Below, one piece after another: positions 49,850 to 58,364 of a stretch of DNA of 60,224 bases. The first letter of the stretch is position 1. Every line of letters begins with the position of its first letter. Made by a program: the position numbers and the translations under genes. A model generated the notes under the pieces. It ran no database searches and had not been told where the DNA came from. It saw only the letters and a list, made by a program, of their open reading frames with translations. The stretch is from Minisyncoccus sp041663305 (GTDB taxonomy: Bacteria > Patescibacteriota > Minisyncoccia > Minisyncoccales > Minisyncoccaceae), in assembly GCA_041663305.1 (NCBI GenBank), contig JBAYMT010000004.1, positions 1-60,224 on the forward strand. The letters are read 5' to 3'.

Positions 49850-51007
49850 ATGAAAAGTTTAAAAGATGCAAACGTAAAAGGGAAGCGCGTTTTGGTGCGA
49901 TGCGATTTTAACGTTCCGGTTGATGACGGAAAGATAGGTGATTTTTATAGAATAAACCAGGCTCTTCCAACTATTGAATACCTAAGAAAACAAGGAGCTA
50001 AAACGATATTAATAAGTCACTTAGGAAGGCCAGAGGGGAAAGACAAAAAATGTTCTTTGGAAATAGTTGCCAAATACTTAAACAAAAAAATAGATAATGT
50101 AAAATTTGTAAAAGACTGTATTGGAAAGACTCCTGAAAAAGCGATAGAAAAGATGAAAGACGGAGACATTATACTATTAGAAAATTTAAGATTTTACAGC
50201 GAAGAAGAAGCAAACGATAAAAAGTTTTCCAAGAATTTGGCTTCTTTGGCGGATATTTTTGTCCAAGAGGGCTTTAGTGTTTGTCATCGCGAACATGCTT
50301 CCACTGTTAGTGTTGCAAAATTGCTTCCTTCTTATCCTGGGTTTTTGCTTGAAGACGAGATAAAAGTTTTAACTCAAGGCTTATCAAAACCAAAGAGACC
50401 TCTTGTTTCTATTGTGGGGGGGGTAAAGCTGGAAACGAAGGTAAAATTAATCAAAAATCTTTTGGAAAAGTCCGATTATGTTTTGGTGGGAGGAAAAATC
50501 GCTAATACTATTCTAACAATAAGAGGGATTTGTGTCCGTGATAATTGGACAAAAGAAGAAGCAGATTTGCTTGATAGCGCCCAGGAAATAAATTTATCTA
50601 GCCCAAAGCTGCATTTGCCAATAGATGGCATAATGGCGTTAAAAGATTTGGATCAGAAGTATATGAGAATAGCAGGAGTGGGAACACTGAGAAAAGAAGA
50701 GAATATTTTTGATATTGGGCCAGAAACTGTTGAAAAATATAAAGCTATAATCAAAGAGGCGGGAACTATTATTTGGAATGGACCAATGGGATACTGGGAA
50801 GTGCCTACCTTTGCAAAGGGGACACTAGAAATAATGAAAGCGGTTGCAGAAAACACTGGATATGCTATTGTTGGCGGAGGAGAAACTGTTGAAGCTATTT
50901 TTAAGGCAAAAATGGAAAAAAGATTTGAACATATCTCAACAGCAGGGGGAGCAATGCTTGATTTTATTTCAGGAGAAACTCTTCCAGGAATAAAGGTATT
51001 AGACTAA
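49850..51007 (+). CDS. pgk: Phosphoglycerate kinase
   Basis: A 385-residue glycolytic kinase (1,3-bisphosphoglycerate + ADP to 3-phosphoglycerate + ATP). Signature RVLVRCDFNVP near the N-terminus, SHLGRPEG, LLENLRFY, NGPMGYWE, GGGETVE and STAGGAMLDFISGETLPGI. The loop usually reading NDAFGxxHRAHAS is QEGFSVCHREHAS here, an unusual variation. Somewhat shorter than the usual 390-400. Confidence 0.95.
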   Translation: MKSLKDANVKGKRVLVRCDFNVPVDDGKIGDFYRINQALPTIEYLRKQGAKTILISHLGRPEGKDKKCSLEIVAKYLNKKIDNVKFVKDCIGKTPEKAIEKMKDGDIILLENLRFYSEEEANDKKFSKNLASLADIFVQEGFSVCHREHASTVSVAKLLPSYPGFLLEDEIKVLTQGLSKPKRPLVSIVGGVKLETKVKLIKNLLEKSDYVLVGGKIANTILTIRGICVRDNWTKEEADLLDSAQEINLSSPKLHLPIDGIMALKDLDQKYMRIAGVGTLRKEENIFDIGPETVEKYKAIIKEAGTIIWNGPMGYWEVPTFAKGTLEIMKAVAENTGYAIVGGGETVEAIFKAKMEKRFEHISTAGGAMLDFISGETLPGIKVLD

Positions 51008-51026
51008 TTTACAGAGCGGTAAAATT

Positions 51027-52217
51027 ATGGAGAAAATCAAGAATATAGACATCTTGGCAGAGATGATAAGAAATGCTGTTTTAAAAAAGGAACAGATTAT
51101 TCTGTTTGGGGATTCTGATATGGATGGTGTTTCGGCCACAGTAATTGCAAAAGAGGCGATAAGCAATTTCGCTTTTTTGGAAAAAAAAGATGTAAATATT
51201 TTTGCTTATTTTCCCGATAGAAAAAATGAGGGCTATGGATTAAATGATGTGGTTTTGCCTTATATCATAAAAAAGCATCCGAAAGGCGGACTTTTGATCA
51301 CTCTTGATTGCGGAATAACTAATTTTGAACAGGTTAAAAGGGCTAAGGCAGCTGGATTTATAGTTGCTATTCTTGACCACCACCAGCCAACTATAGATGG
51401 TTTGCCGGAAGCGGATCTGATAGTTGATCCCAAGCAAGAAACAGATAATTATCCTTTCAAAGATTTTTCAAATGCAGGATTGTCTTTCAAGCTTGCGGAA
51501 GAATTACTAGGGAATTCTATGGCATCTTTGTTTCGGGAAAACTTGCTTGAGCTGGTAGCTTTGGCTACTATTGCCGATATGATGCCGGAGAGGGATGAAA
51601 ACATAGATTATATCTACAATGGACTCAAGAATATCGAAAATAGCCAACGGCCAATTTTAAAAGCTTTTTTCAGTATTTATAATCTTGGCGAATTCAATTC
51701 CAAGAGAGATTTGATCCATAGGATAAACAGTTGTTTCAATTTTGGAGCGATGGATGATAATCATGCTTGCTTGCTGTATCATATTTTGAGCGAAATTGAT
51801 CTTGAAATGGCAAAACAGGAAGCCAATGAACTTATAGAAGAGAATCAACGAAGACAGCTAGAAATAAATGCTTTGGTGGAAGAAATAAAACAGTCGGCGG
51901 ATAGCAGACTGGGAACGAATATTGTTTTTGAGGGAAATACTAATTGGGGAATAGAGTATTTGGGTTCGATTGCTTCAAAATTAGCATTGTATTATGATAA
52001 GCCGGTTTTTCTTTATCAAAAATACGAAGAGTTAAGCAGGGGAACAGTGAGGTTGCCTAAAAAGTATGACGCTGTGAAAGCCATGGAAAGTTGTAAGGGG
52101 CTGCTTAGGACATTTGGAGGGCATCCACCGGCAGCGGGCTTTACGGTTGGCAACGAAAATATAGACAAATTCCGTTTGGCGTTGATAGACTATTTCAATA
52201 AAGTAAATAGCAAATAG
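51027..52217 (+). CDS. DHH-family phosphoesterase, RecJ-like
   Basis: A 396-residue DHH/DHHA1 protein. Metal-binding motifs: D29/D31 in GDSDMDG, D94 in LDCG, and DHH at 117-119. DHHA1 GGHPPAAGF is near the C-terminus. It lacks the C-terminal OB and extra domains of full RecJ (~570 residues), so it could be a short RecJ exonuclease or a nanoRNase. 19 nt after pgk. Confidence 0.85.
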   Translation: MEKIKNIDILAEMIRNAVLKKEQIILFGDSDMDGVSATVIAKEAISNFAFLEKKDVNIFAYFPDRKNEGYGLNDVVLPYIIKKHPKGGLLITLDCGITNFEQVKRAKAAGFIVAILDHHQPTIDGLPEADLIVDPKQETDNYPFKDFSNAGLSFKLAEELLGNSMASLFRENLLELVALATIADMMPERDENIDYIYNGLKNIENSQRPILKAFFSIYNLGEFNSKRDLIHRINSCFNFGAMDDNHACLLYHILSEIDLEMAKQEANELIEENQRRQLEINALVEEIKQSADSRLGTNIVFEGNTNWGIEYLGSIASKLALYYDKPVFLYQKYEELSRGTVRLPKKYDAVKAMESCKGLLRTFGGHPPAAGFTVGNENIDKFRLALIDYFNKVNSK

Positions 52218-52243
52218 AACTTCCTTTTAAGGGAGTTTTTTGT
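52218..52243 (+). terminator. Terminator after the DHH gene
   Basis: AACTTCC/GGGAGTT, loop TTTTAA, then six T. Confidence 0.75.
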
Positions 52244-52245
52244 AA

Positions 52246-52275
52246 AATAAAACAACCTTCTAAATAAAGAAGGTG
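52246..52275 (-). terminator. Terminator of the 45-aa gene
   Basis: ACCTTCT/AGAAGGT (52255-52274), with TGTTTTATTTT beyond it on the minus strand. Confidence 0.65.
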
Positions 52276-52277
52276 GG

Positions 52278-52415
52278 CTACTGGAGCTCTTGATCAATGG
52301 GGCTCATTTCTCTATGACCATTTTGGAGTCCGTCTACCTCAATATAAGAGGTTTTTCGAACGGTCTCCTGCTTTTCCTCGTCGCCCAGAATGGATCTGGG
52401 TAGATTAAACTGCAT
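52278..52415 (-). CDS. Small hypothetical, 45 aa, leaderless
   Basis: Minus-strand frame MQFNLPRSILGDEEKQETVR.. ending MSPIDQELQ. The start is set by a consensus promoter whose -10 ends 6 nt before the ATG; an upstream in-frame ATG at 52494 would lie before the promoter. The product is polar with no TM. It has its own terminator. No family recognised. Confidence 0.65.
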   Translation of the reverse strand: MQFNLPRSILGDEEKQETVRKTSYIEVDGLQNGHREMSPIDQELQ

Positions 52416-52421
52416 GGTTAT

Positions 52422-52450
52422 AATATAAACTATAAGTTTGATTTTGTCAA
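52422..52450 (-). promoter_or_regulatory. Consensus promoter for the 45-aa gene
   Basis: On the minus strand: TTGACA (52450-52445), 17-nt spacer, TATATT (52427-52422), then ATAACC and ATG. Confidence 0.75.
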
Positions 52451-52481
52451 TGATTTGACAGCTACCACTTTTATTATTTTC

Positions 52482-52529
52482 AAGGCCCGGCCTCAAACAA
52501 GGCCCGGCCTTGCCCGAGGCCCGGCCTTG
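52482..52529. repeat. Triple GGCCCGGCC repeat
   Basis: Exact GGCCCGGCC at 52484, 52501 and 52518, in units A/GAGGCCCGGCCTC/T separated by 4-5 nt. Same family as 18911 and 22985/23003. Confidence 0.65.
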
Positions 52530-52550
52530 ATTTTTTTGATTTTGAGAATT

Positions 52551-52579
52551 TAAAAAAGCAGGGAATGCCTGCTTTTTTA
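52551..52579 (-). terminator. Terminator of rnpB
   Basis: AAAAAAGCAGG, loop GAATG, CCTGCTTTTTT; 11-bp stem. Confidence 0.85.
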
Positions 52580-52590
52580 AATAGGTAATA

Positions 52591-52916
52591 GATTAGTAAG
52601 CCGAATTCTGTTTTTAAACAATCATCTATCTGGGGTATTAATTGCTTAATGCCTCTAGCGAACTACTTTTTTCTTTTCTTGCGAAAAGATTTGTTCTTGC
52701 TTCCGGGTAAGAGTTTAGCCGTTTCATCTCAAAGGTTTCCCTAAGAGCTCATCCCAAGGGGATGCTCCTTATCTTTCGAATTGGAGCGTCTCTGTTCGCA
52801 TCTCTTCCGCTTTTGTGCGGATGACGGGAATTACCCGCTACCTGTTTATTCTTTTTAAAGAATGGAAGTTCGGACTTTCCTCCCTATAAATAGGGCGATT
52901 GTTCTTTCTATTACGG
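52591..52916 (-). ncRNA. rnpB: RNase P RNA
   Basis: On the minus strand it begins after a strong promoter and carries GAGGAAAGTCCGAACTTC (P4 5' part), GAAACGGCTAAACTC, CCCGGAAGCAAGAAC, AGATAGATGATTG, and near its 3' end ACAGAATTCGGCTTAC: the conserved order of bacterial type A RNase P RNA, which matures tRNA 5' ends. Length about 325 nt, slightly short. Ends are approximate. Confidence 0.93.
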
Positions 52917-52923
52917 TAAAAAT

Positions 52924-52952
52924 ATTTTACTTAATTTGCGGGGCTTTGTCAA
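52924..52952 (-). promoter_or_regulatory. Promoter of rnpB
   Basis: On the minus strand: TTGACA, 17-nt spacer, TAAAAT. The -35 overlaps the -35 of murJ on the other strand. Confidence 0.8.
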
Positions 52953-52974
52953 ATCATTTGTTTTGGGTTATGAT
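52946..52974 (+). promoter_or_regulatory. Promoter of murJ
   Basis: TTGTCA (52946-52951), 17-nt spacer, TATGAT (52969-52974); the start codon is 9 nt further on. Confidence 0.6.
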
Positions 52975-52983
52975 AAATTTACC

Positions 52984-54669
52984 ATGAATATAGGAATGAC
53001 AAGCATAAAAAATGTTATCAGCTCAAGGCAATCTAGCATAAAAGGCGCGGCTATAATTTTGGCAATAACAGTTTTTTTAAGCAGAATACTCGGACTTGTA
53101 AGAGATCGTCTTTTGGCTGGAGTTTTTGGAGCCGGATCTTCTCTGGATGCTTATTTTGCGGCTTTTAGGATTCCTGATCTGGTTTTTAATATACTTTTTG
53201 CAGGAGGAATAATAGTTTCTCTTTTGCCAGTATTTGCCGAATATCAGCAAAAAAATAAAGAAGAATCGTGGAAGATAATAAATACTATGATAAATTTTTT
53301 CATAGTCAGTTTTTTTATCTGTTTTATTCTGTTCTATATATTTACTCCTCAAATAGTTTCTTCTACGATTTCCAGCTTTTCTCTGGAGGCTCAGACTGTG
53401 ACTATTAATTTGAGCCGAATGATATTTATAAGCGTTTTATTCTTTGGAATATCTTCAGTTCTTTCTACAGTGTTAAATTATTTCAATAGGTTTGTTGCAT
53501 ATTCTTTGGCTCCGATATTTTATAATTTGGGAATAATTTTCGGAGTCGTTTTTTTAGCTCCGTATTGGGGAATATATGGAGCAGGTATGGGGGTTGTAAT
53601 AGGAGCTTTGGCCCATTTGTTGATCCAACTGCCAGCAGCTTTAAGATGTGGGTATAAATACGAATGGTCTTTCAGGATGAGTCATCCGGCAATCAAGAAT
53701 CTTTTTACGTTAATGATCCCAAGAATGATAGCGGCTTCTGCCAGTCAGATAAATTTTATCGTGGTGACATCAATTGCGGCTGGTTTGGGCACGGGAGCCA
53801 TTACAATTTTTTATTTTTCAAATAACTTAAGATATGTTCCAATCGGAATCATAGGCATATCGTTTGCAACGGCTGTTTTTCCCGTTCTTTCTAGGTTTTG
53901 GGCCGAAAAGAAAAAAGATGATTTTTACAAATCTTTTTATTCTGTTTTTGCGCAAACAATGTATATTTCACTGCCAATAGGAATATTGCTTTTTGTTTTG
54001 CGAAATCCGATTGTTGAGGCGATATTAAAAACCGGACAATTTGGAACTGCTAGTGTGGAGATTACTGCTGCGTGTTTGGGCATGTATGCAATAAGCACTT
54101 TTTCGCAATGCTTGGTCCCTATTGTTTTGCGAGGTTTTTTCAGCTTAAAAGACACAGTTACGCCTACTGTAATTTCAATAGTTTTTGTGGTACTGTCTTA
54201 CATTTTTTCGTTGTTTTTTGCGCAATTATTCCAACAGAGCGATTTTATAATGAGTATTGCAAAATCCGTCTTTCAATTGGGCAGTATGACCAATTTTGGG
54301 GTATTGGGATTGGTGTTTGGATTTAATTTGGCATTGCTCTTAGAGTTTTTGCTTCTGTTGTTTTATTTTTATAAGAAGGTTGGAAATTTTGGAATAAAAA
54401 AGCTGGCTGTTTCGTTTTTAAAAATGTCTGTTGCTGGATTTGCAATGGCAATAATATCGGTATTGGCTTTAAGCTTTATGCAATCCAATTTAGATGCTGC
54501 TCTAGGACTTGTTCTTACAATGCCACCTGTAGTGTATTTGATTTTTGATCTGTGTATTGTTTCTTCCATTGCCGTTTTGGTTTATACTTCTTTTACGGCT
54601 TTGTTTGGGTGTCCAGAAGTTGATTTTTATAAGGATTATATGCTAAGGAGATTAAGAATAAGGAAATAA
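52984..54669 (+). CDS. murJ: MurJ lipid II flippase
   Basis: A 561-residue MviN/MurJ protein with about 14 TM, which moves lipid II across the membrane for peptidoglycan synthesis. Typical features: SRILGLVRDRLLAGVFGAG, LDAYFAAFRIPDLVFN and the PVFAEYQ segment. Start at ATG 52984 chosen because it lies just after the -10; a TTG at 52936 would lie before the promoter. Its stop is 1 nt from the lepA ATG. Confidence 0.92.
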   Translation: MNIGMTSIKNVISSRQSSIKGAAIILAITVFLSRILGLVRDRLLAGVFGAGSSLDAYFAAFRIPDLVFNILFAGGIIVSLLPVFAEYQQKNKEESWKIINTMINFFIVSFFICFILFYIFTPQIVSSTISSFSLEAQTVTINLSRMIFISVLFFGISSVLSTVLNYFNRFVAYSLAPIFYNLGIIFGVVFLAPYWGIYGAGMGVVIGALAHLLIQLPAALRCGYKYEWSFRMSHPAIKNLFTLMIPRMIAASASQINFIVVTSIAAGLGTGAITIFYFSNNLRYVPIGIIGISFATAVFPVLSRFWAEKKKDDFYKSFYSVFAQTMYISLPIGILLFVLRNPIVEAILKTGQFGTASVEITAACLGMYAISTFSQCLVPIVLRGFFSLKDTVTPTVISIVFVVLSYIFSLFFAQLFQQSDFIMSIAKSVFQLGSMTNFGVLGLVFGFNLALLLEFLLLLFYFYKKVGNFGIKKLAVSFLKMSVAGFAMAIISVLALSFMQSNLDAALGLVLTMPPVVYLIFDLCIVSSIAVLVYTSFTALFGCPEVDFYKDYMLRRLRIRK

Positions 54670-54670
54670 T

Positions 54671-56455
54671 ATGAAGATTAAGAATTTTGTAATTATAAGC
54701 CATATCGATCATGGAAAGTCTACTTTAGCTGATAGATTTCTTGAGATTACAGGGACTGTTCAAAAAGGAAAGATGCAGGCTCAATTTTTGGATTCAATGG
54801 ATTTAGAGAGGGAAAAGGGTATTACTATAAAAATGACTCCGGTAAAAATGAACTATAAATCGAAAAATGGAGAAGATTTGATGCTCAATTTAATAGATAC
54901 TCCCGGACATATCGATTTTAATTATGAAGTTTCGAGAAGTTTGGCGGCAGTGGAGGGCGCGATACTGCTTGTTGATGCAACAAAAGGAATACAAGCTCAA
55001 ACTATTACTAATTTGGATTTAGCCAAAAAAGAAGGATTAAAAATAATTCCAGTTGTAAATAAAATAGACTCGTTACAAGCAAGAGTGGATGAAACAAAAT
55101 TGGAAATAGCAACTTTTTTGGACACAGATATAGATGATATCTTTGCCATTTCGGCAAAGACCGGACAAAATGTTCCAGAATTGCTTGAAAGGGCAATAGA
55201 AGAATTTCCTTCTCCCGAGGCGGATAGCGATAAGCCTTTTAAAGCTTTGATTTTTGACTCAAAGTATGATTCTTTCTTGGGGGTAGTTTCTTTTATTCGT
55301 GTGATGCAGGGAAAAATAAAGTCTGGGCAAAAAATTTCTCTTATAAATTCTAAAGCTCAAAGCGTTGTAAAAGAATTGGGTGTGTTTAAGCCGAATATGG
55401 TTCCGATAGATGAACTTTGCGCCGGAGAAATCGGATATATTGCTACGGGTATAAAAGATCCAGAAAAAATCAGGATTGGAGACACTATTGTTTATAGTGG
55501 AGACGAAGATACCTTGGAGGCTCTTTCTGGATATAAGGACCCCGAACCAAAACTTTTTATATCAATGTATCCTCAAGATCAGGACGATTTTGAGATATTA
55601 AAAGTTGCGTTATCAAAGTTAAAACTAAATGACTCTGCTCTTTTTTATCAGCCCCAGAATTTCCATATTTTTGGAAGAGGGTTTTTGTGCGGGTTTCTTG
55701 GAACATTGCATACCGAAATTACAATGGAGAGATTAAGGAGGGAATATGATATAGAACTTATAATCGGAGCTCCGCAGGTAAAGTATAAAGCGTTTGATTC
55801 TAAAGAAGAAGAAGTGATAATATATAACTCGGCGAATTGGTCAGATTCTTTTAAAAATTTTACAGAACCGTGGGCAGAGGTAAAGATAATCATAGGAGAT
55901 TCTTACTTGGGAAGAGTTTATGATTTTTTGAGCGAACTGGAAGGAACTCATAAGGAATCTTATCCTTTTGGATCGGGGAGATATATATTGATTTATGAAA
56001 TGCCACTGCGAGAAATAATAGGGAAGTTTTATGAAAAACTACTGAACATTACGCAAGGATATGCATCATTGACATATAGGGAACTTGAGTATCGTCCGGC
56101 CGATTTGGTGAAGTTGGAAATATGGATAAATGGAGAAAGGGAAGAAGCGCTATCAAGAATTGTCCCTAAAGGCCGTTCTTATGAGGATGCAAGAAAACTG
56201 GTTGAAAAGTTAAAAGATCTTTTGCCTCGGCAGGCGTTTACTGTCGCTCTTCAAGGGAAAATAGGTGGAAAGATTATTGCCAGAGAAACTATAAGTGCGA
56301 CTCGAAAGGATGTGTTGGCTCATTTGTATGGAGGAGACTATACAAGAAAAAGAAAACTGCTTGAAAAGCAGAAAAAAGGGAAGTCAGAATTAAAAGAAAA
56401 AGGAGATATGAGAATCCCCTCTGACGTGTTTTTGAAAGTATTTGAAACGGATTAG
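54671..56455 (+). CDS. lepA: LepA, elongation factor 4
   Basis: A 594-residue GTPase that back-translocates or remodels stalled ribosomes. G1 SHIDHGKST (10-18), G3 DTPGH, G4 NKID. Domains II-IV and the LepA-specific C-terminal domain follow (GRGFLCGFLGTLHTEI, RETISATRKDVLAHLYGGD). Normal length (~600). Confidence 0.95.
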   Translation: MKIKNFVIISHIDHGKSTLADRFLEITGTVQKGKMQAQFLDSMDLEREKGITIKMTPVKMNYKSKNGEDLMLNLIDTPGHIDFNYEVSRSLAAVEGAILLVDATKGIQAQTITNLDLAKKEGLKIIPVVNKIDSLQARVDETKLEIATFLDTDIDDIFAISAKTGQNVPELLERAIEEFPSPEADSDKPFKALIFDSKYDSFLGVVSFIRVMQGKIKSGQKISLINSKAQSVVKELGVFKPNMVPIDELCAGEIGYIATGIKDPEKIRIGDTIVYSGDEDTLEALSGYKDPEPKLFISMYPQDQDDFEILKVALSKLKLNDSALFYQPQNFHIFGRGFLCGFLGTLHTEITMERLRREYDIELIIGAPQVKYKAFDSKEEEVIIYNSANWSDSFKNFTEPWAEVKIIIGDSYLGRVYDFLSELEGTHKESYPFGSGRYILIYEMPLREIIGKFYEKLLNITQGYASLTYRELEYRPADLVKLEIWINGEREEALSRIVPKGRSYEDARKLVEKLKDLLPRQAFTVALQGKIGGKIIARETISATRKDVLAHLYGGDYTRKRKLLEKQKKGKSELKEKGDMRIPSDVFLKVFETD

Positions 56456-56488
56456 AAAAATAGCTTGATCGATGTTATAATGTTTTTG

Positions 56489-56590
56489 TTACCAGCTGAT
56501 TATAGACAGAACTGTTGAAATGATGATCAGAACAACAATGATAATGGTAAATATCCTAGTAATTTTTTTCTTAGTCTTTTGATTAGCCAT
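56489..56590 (-). CDS. 33-aa single-TM protein
   Basis: Minus-strand frame MANQKTKKKITRIFTIIIVV, then LIIISTVLSIISW. A basic N-terminus and one TM helix. It resembles the small DUF4044-type membrane peptides common in CPR genomes. It is divergent from ftsB, and the promoters overlap. Confidence 0.6.
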   Translation of the reverse strand: MANQKTKKKITRIFTIIIVVLIIISTVLSIISW

Positions 56591-56606
56591 AATGATTACT
56601 TTATTT

Positions 56607-56612
56607 TATAAT
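56607..56612 (+). promoter_or_regulatory. -10 of ftsB, near-leaderless
   Basis: TATAAT, 8 nt before the ATG at 56621. Confidence 0.5.
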
Positions 56613-56620
56613 ATGGGTAT

Positions 56621-57037
56621 ATGTTAGCAAAAAAAGGCAAAAAAAGAAAGGTTAAAAAAAATAGATCCAGGCATTTTTTGCCAAGGTTTTTCGGCACCAT
56701 TTTTATTCTTTTTGCCGTATATTTATTATATACGAATGTCATGATATATATCGAAAGGTCAAAGATAGAGTCAAATTATAAGAATCTCAGCAGTACCGCT
56801 TCTAAGTTGAACGAAGAAAAGGAAGTGCTTGAAATGCAGCTAGGAGAAACTTATAGTGAAGAATATTTAGAAAAGGTTGCGAGAGAAGAATTGGGATTGC
56901 AAAAGGAAGGTGAAAAAATAGTAGTAATAAAAAAAGCAGAAAATGATAGCAAGGAAAGTGATCAGTCAAATACGAAAAGTGCCGGGCCATTAGATGAATT
57001 ATTCAAATGGATTTCAAGTTTTTTCCCATCCAAATGA
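56621..57037 (+). CDS. FtsB/DivIC-like septum protein
   Basis: A 138-residue bitopic protein: very basic N-terminus, TM (about 23-43), coiled coil (45-78), then EEYLEKVAREELGLQKEGE, the conserved C-terminal segment of FtsB/DivIC septum-formation initiators. It has an extended acidic tail ending in an amphipathic LFKWISSFF. A tRNA gene starts 5 nt after the stop. Confidence 0.85.
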   Translation: MLAKKGKKRKVKKNRSRHFLPRFFGTIFILFAVYLLYTNVMIYIERSKIESNYKNLSSTASKLNEEKEVLEMQLGETYSEEYLEKVAREELGLQKEGEKIVVIKKAENDSKESDQSNTKSAGPLDELFKWISSFFPSK

Positions 57038-57041
57038 TTCT

Positions 57042-57113
57042 GCCAGAGTGGCTTAATGGTAAAGCAGCTCTTTCGTAAAGAGAAGATTGCGAGTTCGATT
57101 CTCGCCTCTGGCT
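57042..57113 (+). tRNA. tRNA-Thr(CGT)
   Basis: Acceptor GCCAGAG/CTCTGGC, D arm, T arm GCGAG-TTCGATT-CTCGC, anticodon loop TTCGTAA with CGT at 34-36, reading ACG. The anticodon stem has 4 pairs plus a G/A mismatch. G1-C72 and C2-G71 with G35-U36 fit threonine identity. No encoded CCA. Confidence 0.88.
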
Positions 57114-57119
57114 CATTTA

Positions 57120-57257
57120 AGAGTTGGTAACTAGTAAATAGTAATTTGTAATTTGTGCTTGGTGGCTTGCTTACGCAAGCGAGAGATATTTGAATAAACC
57201 TAAAAGATTTTCGAAAGAAAATTACAAAGTACTAATTACCAATTACTGATTACGAAT
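57120..57257 (+). repeat. Heptad-repeat element, empty copy D
   Basis: GTAACTAGTAAATAGTAATTTG, hairpin GCTTGC/GCAAGC (57165-57180), AAAAGA, hairpin ATTTTC/GAAAAT, then CAAAGTACTAATTACCAATTACTGATTACGAA. It lies between tRNA-Thr and prfB. Confidence 0.65.
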
Positions 57258-57270
57258 GTTAAATAAATTT

Positions 57271-58363
57271 ATGGACAGCAAAAAAATAATTGAAGATTTA
57301 AAAAATAGGGCTCTCTTGTTAGAGGGCCATCTTTGACGTTTCTGCTATCAAAGAAAGAGTTTCTTATTTAAAAAAAGAAATCCAATCTGGAGATTTATGG
57401 AATGACAAAAACAATGCTATCGAGCTTTCTAAAGAGTTGTCCGATAAAGAAGATGAATTAAGTTTTTTTGAAGAAATAAAAAAGGATATAAGTAATATTG
57501 AAGATTTAGTTTTGCTCCAGGGGGATGAAGCTTTTATGCAGAAGATAGAGTCTGCATTAAGCGTTTTGGAAAAAAAATTAAAGGATAAGGAAATCGAATT
57601 ATACTTTGATGGAAAATATGATAGGGGAAATGCGATACTTTCTGTATATTCGGGAGCGGGAGGGCAAGATGCTCAAGATTGGACGCAAATGATTTTTAGA
57701 ATGTATAATCGATATTGCGAGGAAAAAGGATTCAAGGTTTTGACTATAGACGAGTCTTTTGGAGATGTTGGAAGCGAGGGGAGAATTGGACTTAAGTCGG
57801 CAACAATTGAAATAGAAGGAAAATTTGCCTACGGACTCCTCAAAAAAGAAACAGGAGTTCATAGATTGGTAAGACTGTCTCCGTTTTCTGCTCAAAAGCT
57901 CAGACATACATCTTTTGCCTTAGTAGAAATTTTACCGGAAATAAGCGATAATGAAGATATAGGATTAAAGAGCGAAGACTTAAAAATAGATTTTTACAAA
58001 GCTTCGGGGCCTGGGGGGCAATATGTAAACAAGAGGGAATCAGCAGTAAGGATAACCCACGTTCCCACGGGAACAACCGTCACTTGCCAATCAGAAAGAT
58101 TACAGGGAAGCAATAAGGATAAAGCGTTAAAAGTTTTATCTTCAAAGCTTTATCAATACAAGCTTGAAAGCAAAGCCAAAGAATTATCGGAAATAAAAGG
58201 AGACAAGATTTCTGCAAGTTGGGGAAATCAAATAAGATCTTATGTTTTGCATCCTTATAAGTTGGTGAAGGATTTGAGGACTGGAGTAGAGTCAACTAGT
58301 CCAGACGATATTCTAAATGGCAATTTAGAAAAGTTTATAGAAGAAGAAATAAAACTAAAATAA
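57271..58363 (+). CDS. prfB: Peptide chain release factor 2 (programmed frameshift)
   Basis: RF2 releases peptides at UAA/UGA. ATG at 57271; after 21 codons the frame meets CTTTGAC with in-frame TGA at 57334-57336. A +1 shift (CTT then GAC at 57335) joins the main frame ending at 58363, giving 363 residues (family about 365). An internal Shine-Dalgarno-like AGAGGG lies upstream of the shift site, as in other prfB genes. SPF and GGQ (GPGGQYVNKRES) are present. Low RF2 raises frameshifting, an autoregulatory loop. Confidence 0.95.
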
Positions 58364-58364
58364 T

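Noticed and set aside
52936..52983. N-terminal extension of MurJ from a TTG
   Set aside because: It would start inside the promoter region shared with rnpB; the ATG at 52984 gives the usual N-terminus.
57271..57336. Frameshift mutation in prfB
   Set aside because: CTTTGAC with upstream AGAGGG is the conserved programmed +1 site of RF2, not damage.
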